DNA of 64,000 nt, from the NCBI RefSeq assembly GCF_900169075.1, contig NZ_LT827014.1:1-64000 (forward strand), given 5' to 3'. The translations under genes and the position numbers were made by a program. The stretch is from Chryseobacterium phocaeense (lineage in GTDB: Bacteria > Bacteroidota > Bacteroidia > Flavobacteriales > Weeksellaceae). Of this stretch, positions 55,378 to 64,000 are shown piece after piece. The notes below the pieces were generated by a model. It saw nothing but the letters and a program-made list of their open reading frames with translations. It had not been told where the DNA came from and did no database searches. Positions within the stretch are counted from its first letter, which is position 1; each line of letters begins with the position of its first letter.

Positions 55378-58047
55378 TTATTTTGAAACGATGATCTTCT
55401 GGCTGTAATCAATAGCGTTACCTTTGATGGTTACCATATAGGCACCATTCAGCAGAGTATTAACATTAACGGTAGTCTGTTTGTTAAGATTAATTCTCTC
55501 TGTAGAAACCAGTTTTCCGGTAAAATCATAAACAGAAACCGTTGTAATTCCGGACAGATCCATTCCTGAAGGTGTTTTGATCGTAAACTTATCTTTCACC
55601 GGGTTTGGATAGATGGAAATTCCTTTGGTATTTGCAGCAGCTTCATTTACCGCCAAAGTATTACACTCGGCAGGAACATCAAAATTCTCCACCTGGTCGC
55701 TCAGGTCAGGAGCCGGCTGGTTGAATCCTTGCCATACCCCTGTAAGTCCGCCAGGAGCTGCATTTACTCCTAATCCTCTTTTAGCAAATACTTTCCAGAT
55801 CAAACATTTATCAACTCCATTGGTTTTTGCCATATCAGCGGCAAGAATAGCATCTCTTCCCTGGATAAAATTAGGATTACACTGCTGTAATTTAAGGGCA
55901 TCTACCACGAGTTGAAGTACCCTTGCACTTCCACTGTTCGGATCTGCCAGAACATTGCTGTTATAGCCATATTTTTCAACGTATTTCCAGTGAAGATCCC
56001 AAAGCATAGTTGCCCAAACAAATCCTATGCTGTGTACATCTGCTCTTGTAACCGGCAGGAAGCCGCCAAGAATGTCATTCACTTTCATTCCGTTGGTTCT
56101 TGCATAAGTATAGTTATTGATCGCAAAATCAGGGGAATACTTTGCCGGCCTTATTCCGCCTCCGTCAGTAGCCTGGCTGGATGTAAAGGTACCCATCCCT
56201 CTGGCAACAGAGGCATTATCTCCCGGTTTATTGGTCAGCATCAGGGCAAAGAAATCAGACCATCCCTCTCCCATCTGCTCATTGGAAGTACCGTAATTAA
56301 GACAATTGCTTCCGGTACCTGTCATACGGTTGGTAATACCGTGTCCGTATTCATGGGCAACAACGCCGTTATCTAAACTTCCGTCTCTGTAAACGTAATT
56401 TAATTTGTCATATTTTAATGTGGCATTGATCGTTGAACCATTTGTAAGCTCACCCACTAAAAATTCTCCTTCCGTTCTTCCGATCATAATAGTCGGGATC
56501 GTAATGGTTGCATCAGATCCTCCCAATGGGATCGGGGTATCACTGTTCGGGTGATATTGTACAACGCCGATAGCGCCTCCCGTCTGCAGGTTTTTGGTTT
56601 TTACAGCAAAACCACAGTTGGCAGGTCCTGCTGCATTTAATACTGCTATTTTACCCGTAAGGCTTCCCGCGGCTGCAGGAGCACATCCGTCCGCAGGCAC
56701 CGGAAGAGCCAGATCCCCGGTCACAGGAGGGTTTCCTTCTAATCTGGGGCCAAATTGTGCTGTTTTACTGAAAGGTGTTCTTCCGGTAACAGTAGAAGGC
56801 GAGTTATAGAACAGATTCTGCATTTGTGCCGGCTCAAAGAGATACATCTGCATTCTTGGTACCGATCCTTCCGCAGGAGACTGGAAATTCGCATTGTTGT
56901 ATGCTCCTCCGTCTCTGGCTTCTGCTAAAACGGCATCATTACCCGTTCCACCGGCTGCAAAATTACTTTTCTGAAAGTTTCTGGCTGTTTCCGTGAATCC
57001 TAATTTATAAAATACATCATGCATTTTATTATTTACATAGAACAGGTTGGTTACGGCAGCAGAGGTATAGTTTTGTGGCGGAAGCGTCACATCCATCGGG
57101 AAATCAAATGCCCTCGCCGCTCCTCCATCCGGAGAAAACTGAACGGTATTGTTCCCGATTTCGTCTGTATATGCAAACACGTTATTTCCTCTTGTATTGG
57201 TATAGCGGGTAGTTCCGTCAAAATGCCACCCTTCAGGGGATGCAGTAATATCCCATGGGTTGTTCAGTAAAGCTCTGTTTCCGAAAGAAGGGGCTTCTAC
57301 AGGGAATGGCAATACGTTATAAGATGCATTATCCGGAGCCAGGACAAAGTTCGTATTGATTTTATTAGACTGGATATCTAAATATTCCGGAAGGCCCACA
57401 GCATGAGCATGTTGTTCTCCGGCAGGAAGGCCTGTCTCAATGTGCCCGTAGGCATCATCATGGAAATCACAGGAAAGCGTAAGGTTTTCGCGGTATAAAA
57501 CTGAACCGTCCTCCGAGTTGATCACCACTGTCCAAAGATTTCCGGTCCCTTTCTCTTCAACATTGAACTGATATCCTAGTGTAAGTTCTCCCCCGTTTGG
57601 AAAATAAACAAGATGGGTCTTTATAGGAGCTTCTTTTCCTTCGCTGTTTTTAGAGGTAGTGAGTGCATTAAATTTGTTAGCCGTTTCCACTACCAGTGCA
57701 TCCTTTGCTGCCGTCTGCTTTCCTTTTATGCTGGTAGGATAGGTCTTGATAAAAGTATCTGCAAAGCTCAGTACTTTATCTTGTCTCACCAAAACATTGG
57801 CTGAGCTTCCAAAGACCGGAATACCATTAATGGTCTGCTGTATTCCTACCACATCTCCGTTCAGGCTTTTTGAAGGGTCAATATTTACGATGGTAAATGC
57901 CTTTAGTTCAGGATTTATTCTTTGGAATGCTTTCTCGGAATTAACATAGTCTTTGATCACCTGCTCGTGTTTCTGAGCGGACCACAGACCAAAACTGAGA
58001 AAAGAACCAAGCAATAACACCTTCACACTTAGTCGAATTCTTTTCAT
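55378..58047 (-). CDS. M36-family (fungalysin) T9SS-exported metallopeptidase, copy 2
   Basis: An 889-residue paralog of the previous gene with the same order: signal peptide (LSFGLWSAQ), FTP propeptide, M36 catalytic domain with HEYGH (about 565) followed by the third ligand region EQMGEGWSDFFALMLT, PA-like insert (about 455-535) and T9SS sorting domain. The two copies diverge most in the insert and a His-rich linker (HAHAVGLP); the catalytic core and last 80 residues are nearly identical, which suggests recent duplication or gene conversion. Confidence 0.94.
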   Translation of the reverse strand: MKRIRLSVKVLLLGSFLSFGLWSAQKHEQVIKDYVNSEKAFQRINPELKAFTIVNIDPSKSLNGDVVGIQQTINGIPVFGSSANVLVRQDKVLSFADTFIKTYPTSIKGKQTAAKDALVVETANKFNALTTSKNSEGKEAPIKTHLVYFPNGGELTLGYQFNVEEKGTGNLWTVVINSEDGSVLYRENLTLSCDFHDDAYGHIETGLPAGEQHAHAVGLPEYLDIQSNKINTNFVLAPDNASYNVLPFPVEAPSFGNRALLNNPWDITASPEGWHFDGTTRYTNTRGNNVFAYTDEIGNNTVQFSPDGGAARAFDFPMDVTLPPQNYTSAAVTNLFYVNNKMHDVFYKLGFTETARNFQKSNFAAGGTGNDAVLAEARDGGAYNNANFQSPAEGSVPRMQMYLFEPAQMQNLFYNSPSTVTGRTPFSKTAQFGPRLEGNPPVTGDLALPVPADGCAPAAAGSLTGKIAVLNAAGPANCGFAVKTKNLQTGGAIGVVQYHPNSDTPIPLGGSDATITIPTIMIGRTEGEFLVGELTNGSTINATLKYDKLNYVYRDGSLDNGVVAHEYGHGITNRMTGTGSNCLNYGTSNEQMGEGWSDFFALMLTNKPGDNASVARGMGTFTSSQATDGGGIRPAKYSPDFAINNYTYARTNGMKVNDILGGFLPVTRADVHSIGFVWATMLWDLHWKYVEKYGYNSNVLADPNSGSARVLQLVVDALKLQQCNPNFIQGRDAILAADMAKTNGVDKCLIWKVFAKRGLGVNAAPGGLTGVWQGFNQPAPDLSDQVENFDVPAECNTLAVNEAAANTKGISIYPNPVKDKFTIKTPSGMDLSGITTVSVYDFTGKLVSTERINLNKQTTVNVNTLLNGAYMVTIKGNAIDYSQKIIVSK

Positions 58048-58138
58048 ATTTTTTACTTTTTAAAGAAATGTTGATTTTTATTAATTCCTCTGTTAGTAGT
58101 AGAAACAATAAAATGTTACACTTTTAACACAAAAAATG

Positions 58139-58146
58139 CAAAAATA
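58139..58146 (-). promoter_or_regulatory. Possible promoter -7 box of the second M36 gene
   Basis: The minus strand reads TATTTTTG (TAnnTTTG), 92 nt before the ATG at 58047, with no spaced TTG. The remainder of the 58048-58356 gap shows no gene. Confidence 0.35.
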
Positions 58147-58356
58147 TTTTATGAATGATTTGTCTAACCTACAGTTTATAAATAAATTTTCAATATTTAA
58201 TTTTTAAAAATTATAATTTAAAACGGCCAGTATCAATCATTTAAGAAAGGTAAGGTTTGAAAAATTGCATTTTTAGTGTTTTTCAAGGCCATGCCTGAAA
58301 AAATGTGAATATTTTCAGGTCTCCTGATAGTTCCTGTGAGAAAAGAACAAATAATT

Positions 58357-58722
58357 CTATTTGAAGACAATATCTGAAAAAGAAAGCGGACTCATTATAA
58401 CAGTGACAAATATGGCAAGAATAATCAATACCAGCTGGTATTGGGCAACGGTTTTTGTTTTATCCTCTTCTTCTACTTCGAAAGTGAATTTAATCTTCTC
58501 CGGCTTTCTGATGATCATCCAGATAAAACTTAAAATAATCAGGTTTAACAGGATGGGTGCGAACAGGAAAAGCTTGCTTCCAAAACCGTCATTCTTCCCT
58601 CCATAGCCATGAATAGGGATAATATCGGGAATCGAACTGTATTTTGTTAACAGGTAGCCCGTGTAACAGATGATGATGACAAACGGAATACAAAACAGCA
58701 GTTTGATGTGTTTCGGGATCAT
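58357..58722 (-). CDS. Small membrane protein, DUF1648-like
   Basis: A 121-residue protein with three hydrophobic segments (about 8-27, 50-70, 92-115). The stretch IPIHGYGGKNDGFGSK after the first TM resembles the P-x-H-x-x-x-x-G loop of DUF1648, though not perfectly. It overlaps the start of the C45 acyltransferase gene, which lies upstream in the transcript, by 4 nt, so it is the last gene of the minus-strand pigment arm. Function unknown. Confidence 0.6.
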   Translation of the reverse strand: MIPKHIKLLFCIPFVIIICYTGYLLTKYSSIPDIIPIHGYGGKNDGFGSKLFLFAPILLNLIILSFIWMIIRKPEKIKFTFEVEEEDKTKTVAQYQLVLIILAIFVTVIMSPLSFSDIVFK

Positions 58723-60410
58723 TTTAATTTTTTTAAAGTTTTCTTCAGGTATTTTTCCACATTCTTCCGGTCCGGAACTGTAGTAATTTCCTTTGTCAGA
58801 GCTTTTTCAAACTCTTTTTTAGCATTTTCAAACTCATGAATTCCAAAGTAATATCTCCCGGCCTGGTAATAAACAAACCAGAAGTCGGGGTTCATGGACT
58901 GATAATAAGGAATAAAATCTTCAGTTAATGCCATATCTTTTTTATGGTCTATAGCATTACTCACTTCCTCACCCAGCATTTTGGATATCTGATAGTTATT
59001 GAAATCTTCAGAATCTGCAAAAGGATCCCGGGCGATATTCAGTTCTGTTTTTGCTTTCAGGTTTTCTTCAGTTTTTTTTCCGGAGAAAATTTCATTCAGG
59101 TCGTAGCATACAAATTCTCCCAGCTGGTAAGGATTTGATGAAACCCATACCAGTTTTTTTTCGGGTGAAAAAATAACGGCATGATGAGCCAGAAGCTGGT
59201 TAATGGCCTTTTCATTTCCGTAGCCTATTTTTTCTCCTTTCAAACCGGACTTATCTCTCAGGATGGCCGCCATTTTCTCAGGATTCAGCTTTTTGTTTTC
59301 CTGAAGCAGCTCCTGAAGTTTTTCATAGCGGTATTCGGAGTGGCTTTCTATAATATGTTTTTGGTTTCTTTTATCATCTTTATAGGCTTCCGACTGAAAA
59401 TGGTTGGTGCAAAAAACTCTGCCGGTGTTTTCAACCCTGTACACTCCAAAATTATCCGGAGACACTTCTATGATGACCGCATTTTTATCATAGGCACTTC
59501 CGACAAGAATAGATTCTGAAACAAAAACTTTTCTTTTTTTTGCAATGTCAATGGCTTCATCAATATTTTTAGCGTACTGCAAAATTTCCCTGGTCACCAG
59601 AGAAATCGGGGTTTTAGCCGTAAGAGGAATTTTAGATTTACCGGCATTGATGGTTACGGTAATCCCTTCTTTATTCATTCCCGAAACTACACCTATCATT
59701 CCCGGCCAGCTTACGGACATATAGGGAATTCCTGTTTCCGGCTCTACAAATTCGATCAGTTTGTTTTTAGCAAAATCATCCCCGACATAAAAGTCAAAAT
59801 TTCTTCCGATAAGCAGGGTTCCGTCTTCTGTATTTTCATTCCACACTGCCAGAGAAGTGCATCCTACCATTGCCAGGTCCTGCATGGCATGGCCGATGTC
59901 GTGGGCTCCGTGCAGATACAGGTTCCGGAGGTATTTTGGGGCGATAAAATTATATTTATCCGATGAATACTGTGATAATCCGTACAGTTCAGCCTGGTAA
60001 TCTTCCCTTACATTGAGATACATTTTCCTGTTGTACCACTTCAGGAATCCCCGAAGCAGTTTCTGTTTAAATTTTGAAGGAACAAAACCTTCCACTTTCG
60101 AGAAAAAAATCTCTTCCTGCTGCTGCATCAGGTTTTGGGTAAGGGCTCCGTTATTATATCCCAGTTGCAATGGATTCCCTTTGATGTAGAGCTCCCAGAG
60201 CTGCTGTTTATTTTTGGTTAAATAATTTTGTTTAAAACTGAAAGTAGAATCATTGATCTTATTGACCCTTGGAGTTTCCAGAGCATAAGTGCTGATATCC
60301 GGAATATGACGGATAGATTTTGAAACACCACATGAAATAAGGGAAATCAAAAGGACAAACTGAATTCCCCGGAATACTGCAGCCAGCCTGTTATTAGTTT
60401 TCATTTGCAT
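58719..60410 (-). CDS. C45-family autoproteolytic acyltransferase (lipoprotein)
   Basis: A 563-residue protein of the acyl-coenzyme A:6-aminopenicillanic-acid acyltransferase (C45) family. The signal sequence ends in lipobox LISLISC, so the N-terminus is probably a lipoprotein. The self-cleavage and nucleophile site is Gly-Cys184 in MVGCTSLAVW, followed by GRNFDFYVGDD. Maturation would leave an N-terminal Cys that forms acyl-enzymes. The C-terminus has one TPR-like helix pair (about 500-550). Such enzymes are part of known flexirubin loci and could make the ester linking polyene acid and dialkylresorcinol; that is inference. The upstream oxidoreductase gene overlaps by 17 nt. Confidence 0.82.
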   Translation of the reverse strand: MQMKTNNRLAAVFRGIQFVLLISLISCGVSKSIRHIPDISTYALETPRVNKINDSTFSFKQNYLTKNKQQLWELYIKGNPLQLGYNNGALTQNLMQQQEEIFFSKVEGFVPSKFKQKLLRGFLKWYNRKMYLNVREDYQAELYGLSQYSSDKYNFIAPKYLRNLYLHGAHDIGHAMQDLAMVGCTSLAVWNENTEDGTLLIGRNFDFYVGDDFAKNKLIEFVEPETGIPYMSVSWPGMIGVVSGMNKEGITVTINAGKSKIPLTAKTPISLVTREILQYAKNIDEAIDIAKKRKVFVSESILVGSAYDKNAVIIEVSPDNFGVYRVENTGRVFCTNHFQSEAYKDDKRNQKHIIESHSEYRYEKLQELLQENKKLNPEKMAAILRDKSGLKGEKIGYGNEKAINQLLAHHAVIFSPEKKLVWVSSNPYQLGEFVCYDLNEIFSGKKTEENLKAKTELNIARDPFADSEDFNNYQISKMLGEEVSNAIDHKKDMALTEDFIPYYQSMNPDFWFVYYQAGRYYFGIHEFENAKKEFEKALTKEITTVPDRKNVEKYLKKTLKKLK

Positions 60411-61926
60411 TGATCATTTGTTTCAGCCGTTCATCCAATACTTCTTTTCCCAGGATTTCCGCACAGGTATTGAACGCACCGATCGTAACTCCCAAAATCC
60501 CATGCATGTTCACCGACTGCCCCGTGAGGAACAGATTATCAATCTTTGTGCGTGGAGAAACCATTGTTTTCAACGGATTATCTGAATTTTTCATATAACC
60601 ATACATATTACCTTCAAAGCTGCCGATATAATCCCTGTACGACAGAGGTGAAGAGGTATAAATACTTTTGATGGAATGTCTGAGGTTCGGGATTTTCTTT
60701 TCCAGAGCGCAGATCATCTTTTCTGCTTTTTCCAGCTTGAATTTCTCATAGCTTAATCCTCTTTCATGTTCGTCTGCTACAGTATTAATCGTTTTTTCCC
60801 ACGCTTTAACCTCATCAAAATCCATATAGGAAATTGCTGTAAGACTTTCTGCATACTCCGGATGATGTTTTGAAGGGGTGGAGGATAGCATGTACGTTTC
60901 CGGCCAGTTTTCTTTACGGTAGCGGTATGCATTCCAGATCATGTCTTCTGATGAATAATGGTAAATATTGTAGTTGAAATTCGGAAAAGACTGTGGCTTT
61001 AAAACCATATACACACTGAAGCATGAGGAAACTGGGTTCCAGCTCATAACCCTGTTCAGAAATGATTTTCTCAGTTTTTCCTCTCCTATCAGCTTAATAA
61101 AAGAACGGATTTCTATGTTTGAAATAAATTTCTTCGCTGCATATTCTTTTCCGGACTTGGTCTTCACTGAAGATACTGTTCCCGATTCATTAAACACAAA
61201 TTCTGATACTTCCGAATGTTTATGGACTTCCGCACCATATTGCCGAAGTTTTTTGATCAGCAGCCGGGTGATCTGGCTCCCTCCTTTTATACATTTGTAC
61301 GCACTCTGAATGTAAGAATTCACCGTGAGTGCATGAACGTAAAAGGGAATGTTTTCGGAATCTCCGGCATAGAGAAAATTGGAACCCAGCAATACAGCCT
61401 GAAGCTTCTTATCCTGGGTAACGGACTCTATAAATCTTTTGGTATTCAGGTGGAGAATTTCTTCATTATAATTTTCTTTTCCAATGACCTGATATCTCGG
61501 AAACTGGGCACAAACATACTGGATTTCTTCACAGTAGCTTTCCAGGTTTTGTTTTTCGTTGGGAAAATAGGCGGTAAGCTGTTCTACAAAATTTTCATAG
61601 CCTTGCGCGTGCGGATATTCAATATCTTCATCTCCAAAAGAGATTTTGTCATAGGCATCTTCATTCATCTTATGCAGTTCTAGCTCCCCCATAATTTCAA
61701 GATAGGAAAAGAACTGATGAAGATTCTGTCCTTTTGAAAGACCTCCGAGATAATGGACTCCTGTATCAAAGATGAGCTTATCCCGCGAAAAAGTCTGCAG
61801 GTTGCCGCCGTACTGGTTGTTTTTCTCCAGGACACAGACTTTCAGGCCTTCTTTCGCCAGTATCAGAGCCGAAACAAGACCTCCCAATCCACTACCGATC
61901 ACAAGTATGTCGTATTCTTTTTTCAA
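60394..61926 (-). CDS. Phytoene-desaturase-like FAD-dependent oxidoreductase
   Basis: A 510-residue flavoprotein of the CrtI/retinol-saturase family. The N-terminal dinucleotide fold is ILVIGSGLGGLVSALILAKEG, with VCVLEKNNQYGGNL; the C-terminal FAD segment is NLFLTGQSVNMHGILGVTIGAFNTC. It could desaturate or isomerise the polyene chain or work on a precursor. It shares its minus-strand transcript with the C45 gene (overlap 17 nt). The exact reaction is not known. Confidence 0.85.
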   Translation of the reverse strand: MKKEYDILVIGSGLGGLVSALILAKEGLKVCVLEKNNQYGGNLQTFSRDKLIFDTGVHYLGGLSKGQNLHQFFSYLEIMGELELHKMNEDAYDKISFGDEDIEYPHAQGYENFVEQLTAYFPNEKQNLESYCEEIQYVCAQFPRYQVIGKENYNEEILHLNTKRFIESVTQDKKLQAVLLGSNFLYAGDSENIPFYVHALTVNSYIQSAYKCIKGGSQITRLLIKKLRQYGAEVHKHSEVSEFVFNESGTVSSVKTKSGKEYAAKKFISNIEIRSFIKLIGEEKLRKSFLNRVMSWNPVSSCFSVYMVLKPQSFPNFNYNIYHYSSEDMIWNAYRYRKENWPETYMLSSTPSKHHPEYAESLTAISYMDFDEVKAWEKTINTVADEHERGLSYEKFKLEKAEKMICALEKKIPNLRHSIKSIYTSSPLSYRDYIGSFEGNMYGYMKNSDNPLKTMVSPRTKIDNLFLTGQSVNMHGILGVTIGAFNTCAEILGKEVLDERLKQMINANEN

Positions 61927-61956
61927 AAGGAGAAAAGTGGTGTGTTTTTTATTTCA

Positions 61957-61988
61957 AAAATTAAGAAATTCAGAGATTCAGAAATTGT
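61957..61988. repeat. Half array of GAAATTCA-type octamers
   Basis: Four octamers in register: AAAATTAA, GAAATTCA, GAGATTCA, GAAATTGT. No clear inverted half is seen, so it may be a decayed member of the inverted arrays elsewhere in the window. Confidence 0.4.
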
Positions 61989-62080
61989 TCCAAACCGGAA
62001 CGAGGTGTAAAATCGTCCTGTTTCTGTATTTTTTACAATTTGAGTTTATTTATTAGTTTTAAAGGATAAAATTAGAAAAA

Positions 62081-62965
62081 TTAATCAATATCATCCCAAA
62101 AATCAAAATAATTGAACCACTGAAGGGGATATTTTCTGATCATGGTTTCAAGGTTCTGCACATAAGAATTGAGAAGTCCCTGAGAATCACGGTTTTTAAT
62201 ATTTTTTGCCACTCTTGCGTACAGATGGTAGTGAAGATTTTTTTCTTTCATCACATAGACGTAGACCACAGGAACACCTAAACGGGAGGCAATAAGGAAG
62301 GGACCCGCCGGAAACTTTGCACTTTTTCCCAGCAAATCTGCCTCCAGATACTTTGAACCTTCAAAATAACGGTCTCCGGTGAAACAGATCAGTTCATTTT
62401 CAGATAAGGCCTTGTTGATCTCAAAAATATGAGACATATCCTCTTTTACATATATAAATTTGATGTTACTCTGCTTTACGGCGACACTTTCCAGATATTC
62501 CTTAATCACCGTAACTTCCTGATCTGTAGTGACCAGATTAATCTGACAATCGAAATCAATATCTGCGAAGAAATGCTCTGCAATTTCAAAATTCCCGATA
62601 TGGGCACTAATGAGCACACCGCCTTTTTTTTCAGCCAGCAGATTTCTCAGGTTCTCTATCCCGTCAAATTCATAAGTATATTTTTCCCTTAAACCAGCTG
62701 AAATAGCGGTTTTATCAATCAGGACTTTCCCAAAGGTGAAATAACTTTTGAATACGGAAGCTTTTGCTTTCCAATATCCGTAACTGAGTCTTTTCTGAAA
62801 ATAGTAAGAAATGTAGCGGTTGCTTTTTCTGAGAAATAAAAAATAATAAGTTGCTACAAAATAAAGTACAACATATGAACTGCGGATCCCGATATTTCTA
62901 ATACACCACACAAAGATTTTATATCCTGTGATGGTTCCTTTAGATTTACCTTTCCATTTGTTCAT
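62081..62965 (-). CDS. LpxL/HtrB-type lipid acyltransferase
   Basis: A 294-residue protein of the lysophospholipid acyltransferase group related to LpxL: an N-terminal membrane segment (about 28-50), then VLISAHIGNFEIAEHF where the H-x4-E catalytic motif is present (AHIGNFE), and ELICFTGDRYFEGSK (the FPEG-equivalent). It probably transfers an acyl chain from ACP to a lipid or pigment intermediate. The 154-nt gap after it holds only a half octamer array and a small hairpin. An ACP gene lies 112 nt upstream beyond an octamer array. Confidence 0.85.
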   Translation of the reverse strand: MNKWKGKSKGTITGYKIFVWCIRNIGIRSSYVVLYFVATYYFLFLRKSNRYISYYFQKRLSYGYWKAKASVFKSYFTFGKVLIDKTAISAGLREKYTYEFDGIENLRNLLAEKKGGVLISAHIGNFEIAEHFFADIDFDCQINLVTTDQEVTVIKEYLESVAVKQSNIKFIYVKEDMSHIFEINKALSENELICFTGDRYFEGSKYLEADLLGKSAKFPAGPFLIASRLGVPVVYVYVMKEKNLHYHLYARVAKNIKNRDSQGLLNSYVQNLETMIRKYPLQWFNYFDFWDDID

Positions 62966-62973
62966 AAGTACAG

Positions 62974-63049
62974 TTTACCAATTTATAAATGTACCAGTGT
63001 GACAATACTATAATTCATTGTTACACTGGTACATTGTTTTATTGTTACA
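62974..63049. repeat. Inverted octamer array between ACP and LpxL-like genes
   Basis: Octamers TTTACCAA (62974), TTTATAAA (62982), TGTACCAG (62990), TGTGACAA (62998); a 12-nt centre; inverted octamers TTGTTACA (63018), CTGGTACA (63026), TTGTTTTA (63034), TTGTTACA (63042). Unit for unit the halves are reverse complements with few changes (CTGGTACA exact). Same word family as the arrays around the other ACP gene. Confidence 0.8.
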
Positions 63050-63077
63050 TTATTAAAAAATAAAGTTCAATCGATAG

Positions 63078-63332
63078 TTATGCGTTTTTTTCAGCGATTT
63101 TGTTTTCAATAGTAGTATAGAAATCATCAAACGTGACCATTTTTTTAAAATCTGCTTCTCCTAATTTTACTCCAAAATTAGATTCAATTACTACGACCAT
63201 ATCAATATAGTCCAGGCTGTCGAGCCCGAGTGTTTTTTTAAGGTTGGCGTCATTGCTGATTTCATCACCATCCACTTCAAATTCGTTTACTAAGAAATCA
63301 TTAACGATGTCAACAATTTTTTCCCTTTCCAT
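63078..63332 (-). CDS. Acyl carrier protein (second)
   Basis: An 84-residue ACP from the ATG giving MEREKIVD; a TTG four codons upstream is less likely. Phosphopantetheine Ser39 is in LGLDSLDYIDM, with the usual helical surround. It probably carries intermediates for the ketosynthase immediately upstream (partial in this window) and the acyltransferase downstream. Confidence 0.92.
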   Translation of the reverse strand: MEREKIVDIVNDFLVNEFEVDGDEISNDANLKKTLGLDSLDYIDMVVVIESNFGVKLGEADFKKMVTFDDFYTTIENKIAEKNA

Positions 63333-63336
63333 GTTT

Positions 63337-64000
63337 TTAATCAAATTTTTTAACTATTAATGCGGAATTGGTTCCCCCAAATCCGAAAGAATTTGACAAA
63401 AATCCGTCAATTTTTTGATTTTTCGTTTTGGAGACCAGATTTATCTTTTTCGCCTCATCATCAGGGTTTTCCAGATTGATGTTCGGTGCTATAAAATTAT
63501 TCTGCATCATCAGAATAGAATACACCACTTCGCTGGCTCCCGCCATCCAGCATTCATGCCCGGTCATAGACTTGGTAGAGCTTACCGGAACTTCACTTCC
63601 GAAGATCTCATGAATTGCCCTGGCTTCATTGGCATCCCCAATGGGTGTGGAAGTTGCGTGGGCGTTGATATAATCGATGTCTTCCGCTTTCAATCCTGAC
63701 TGTTTCAGAGCCCTGTCCATTGCCAAAGCAGGTCCGTCCACATTAGGGGTTGAAATATGTCCGCCGTTTGAGGAGAATCCATATCCTACAATCTCTGCAA
63801 GAATGGTTGCGCCTCTTTTCTGAGCAGATTCCAGGCTTTCTACAATAAGGCTGGCCGCTCCTCCGCTTGGGATAAGCCCGTCTCTGCCTGAATCAAATGG
63901 TCTGGAAGCTTTCGCAGGCTCATCTTCTCTCACTGAGAAAACGCCCAGCCCGTCAAAGCTAGCCATTGAGTATTTGTTGGTTTCCTGGGCTCCACCACAG
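63337..64000 (-). CDS. Beta-ketoacyl-ACP synthase, partial (runs off right edge)
   Basis: The C-terminal 221 residues of a KAS I/II-type ketosynthase; the open frame continues to the window edge, so the start and the nucleophile Cys are outside. Visible: PFDSGRDGLIPSGGAASLIVES, INAHATSTPIGDANE (first His), STKSMTGHECWMAGASE (second His) and SNSFGFGGTNSALI. The stop lies 4 nt before the ACP start, so both are co-transcribed. It is the start of a further pigment block to the right. Confidence 0.9.
   Translation of the reverse strand, partial: CGGAQETNKYSMASFDGLGVFSVREDEPAKASRPFDSGRDGLIPSGGAASLIVESLESAQKRGATILAEIVGYGFSSNGGHISTPNVDGPALAMDRALKQSGLKAEDIDYINAHATSTPIGDANEARAIHEIFGSEVPVSSTKSMTGHECWMAGASEVVYSILMMQNNFIAPNINLENPDDEAKKINLVSKTKNQKIDGFLSNSFGFGGTNSALIVKKFD

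Noticed and set aside
63078..63344. TTG start at 63344 for the second ACP
   Set aside because: The ATG at 63332 gives the usual ACP N-terminus, and the TTG would overlap the ketosynthase stop more deeply without sequence support.

Overview
The window looks like chromosomal DNA from a flavobacterium of the Chryseobacterium type (family Weeksellaceae). Four things point there: the low GC and A-rich start contexts without Shine-Dalgarno boxes; Bacteroidetes promoters of the form TTG-N19-TAnnTTTG; type IX secretion (T9SS) C-terminal sorting domains on secreted proteins; and a flexirubin-type pigment locus. The 16S rRNA 3' tail reads AUCUCA where most bacteria have ACCUCC, so the anti-Shine-Dalgarno core is altered.

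Region 1 (1-5860) is a complete rRNA operon on the minus strand, ordered 16S - tRNA-Ile(GAT) - tRNA-Ala(TGC) - 23S - 5S. Three tandem promoters precede it, and boxA-like elements lie in the 16S leader and before the 23S. Every spacer carries an unusual structure: a few tandem heptamers or octamers followed by about as many units in inverted orientation. The word differs from spacer to spacer.

Region 2 (5858-29031, all minus strand) is mostly housekeeping. It holds a hypothetical exported protein and an orphan rfbD, then a thioesterase. Next is the envelope operon DUF6089 barrel - uppS - bamA - two Skp/OmpH chaperones. A polysaccharide export group follows (arginase-like protein, SGNH hydrolase, GT2, WecA-type transferase, Wza, Wzc with a Gly-Tyr tail), then topA, a large T9SS-exported protein with two FISUMP-like modules, and an EpsG-like polymerase preceded by a previously easy-to-miss 45-codon membrane ORF.

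Region 3 (29223-64000) is a flexirubin / aryl-polyene plus dialkylresorcinol biosynthesis locus. The first plus-strand operon (29223-35855) encodes an MMPL exporter fused to a PlsC acyltransferase, DarA and DarB (dialkylresorcinol formation), and two hotdog dehydratases. The second plus-strand operon (39293-52296) has about 16 tightly packed, often overlapping genes: a small HTH-like protein, a BtrH-like acyltransferase, an ABC-2 transporter, a thioesterase, several ketosynthases (one full, one half-size, one full with its own ACP, one lacking the catalytic Cys), a NodB deacetylase, LolA, a lipoprotein, a barrel, a FabZ-like dehydratase and a GT2-DUF2062 protein. A converging minus-strand arm (58357-64000 and beyond) adds a C45 acyltransferase, a CrtI-like oxidoreductase, an LpxL-like acyltransferase, another ACP and a ketosynthase cut by the window edge. 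An M16 peptidase and two tandem M36 T9SS metalloproteases sit between the arms. A plausible division of labour: KS/KS-like, ACP, dehydratases and thioesterases build the aryl polyene acid; DarA/DarB build the dialkylresorcinol; BtrH-like or C45 enzymes join them by an ester; MMPL, LolA, lipoprotein and ABC components move the pigment to the outer membrane. The same inverted octamer arrays seen in the rRNA spacers recur beside both ACP genes.
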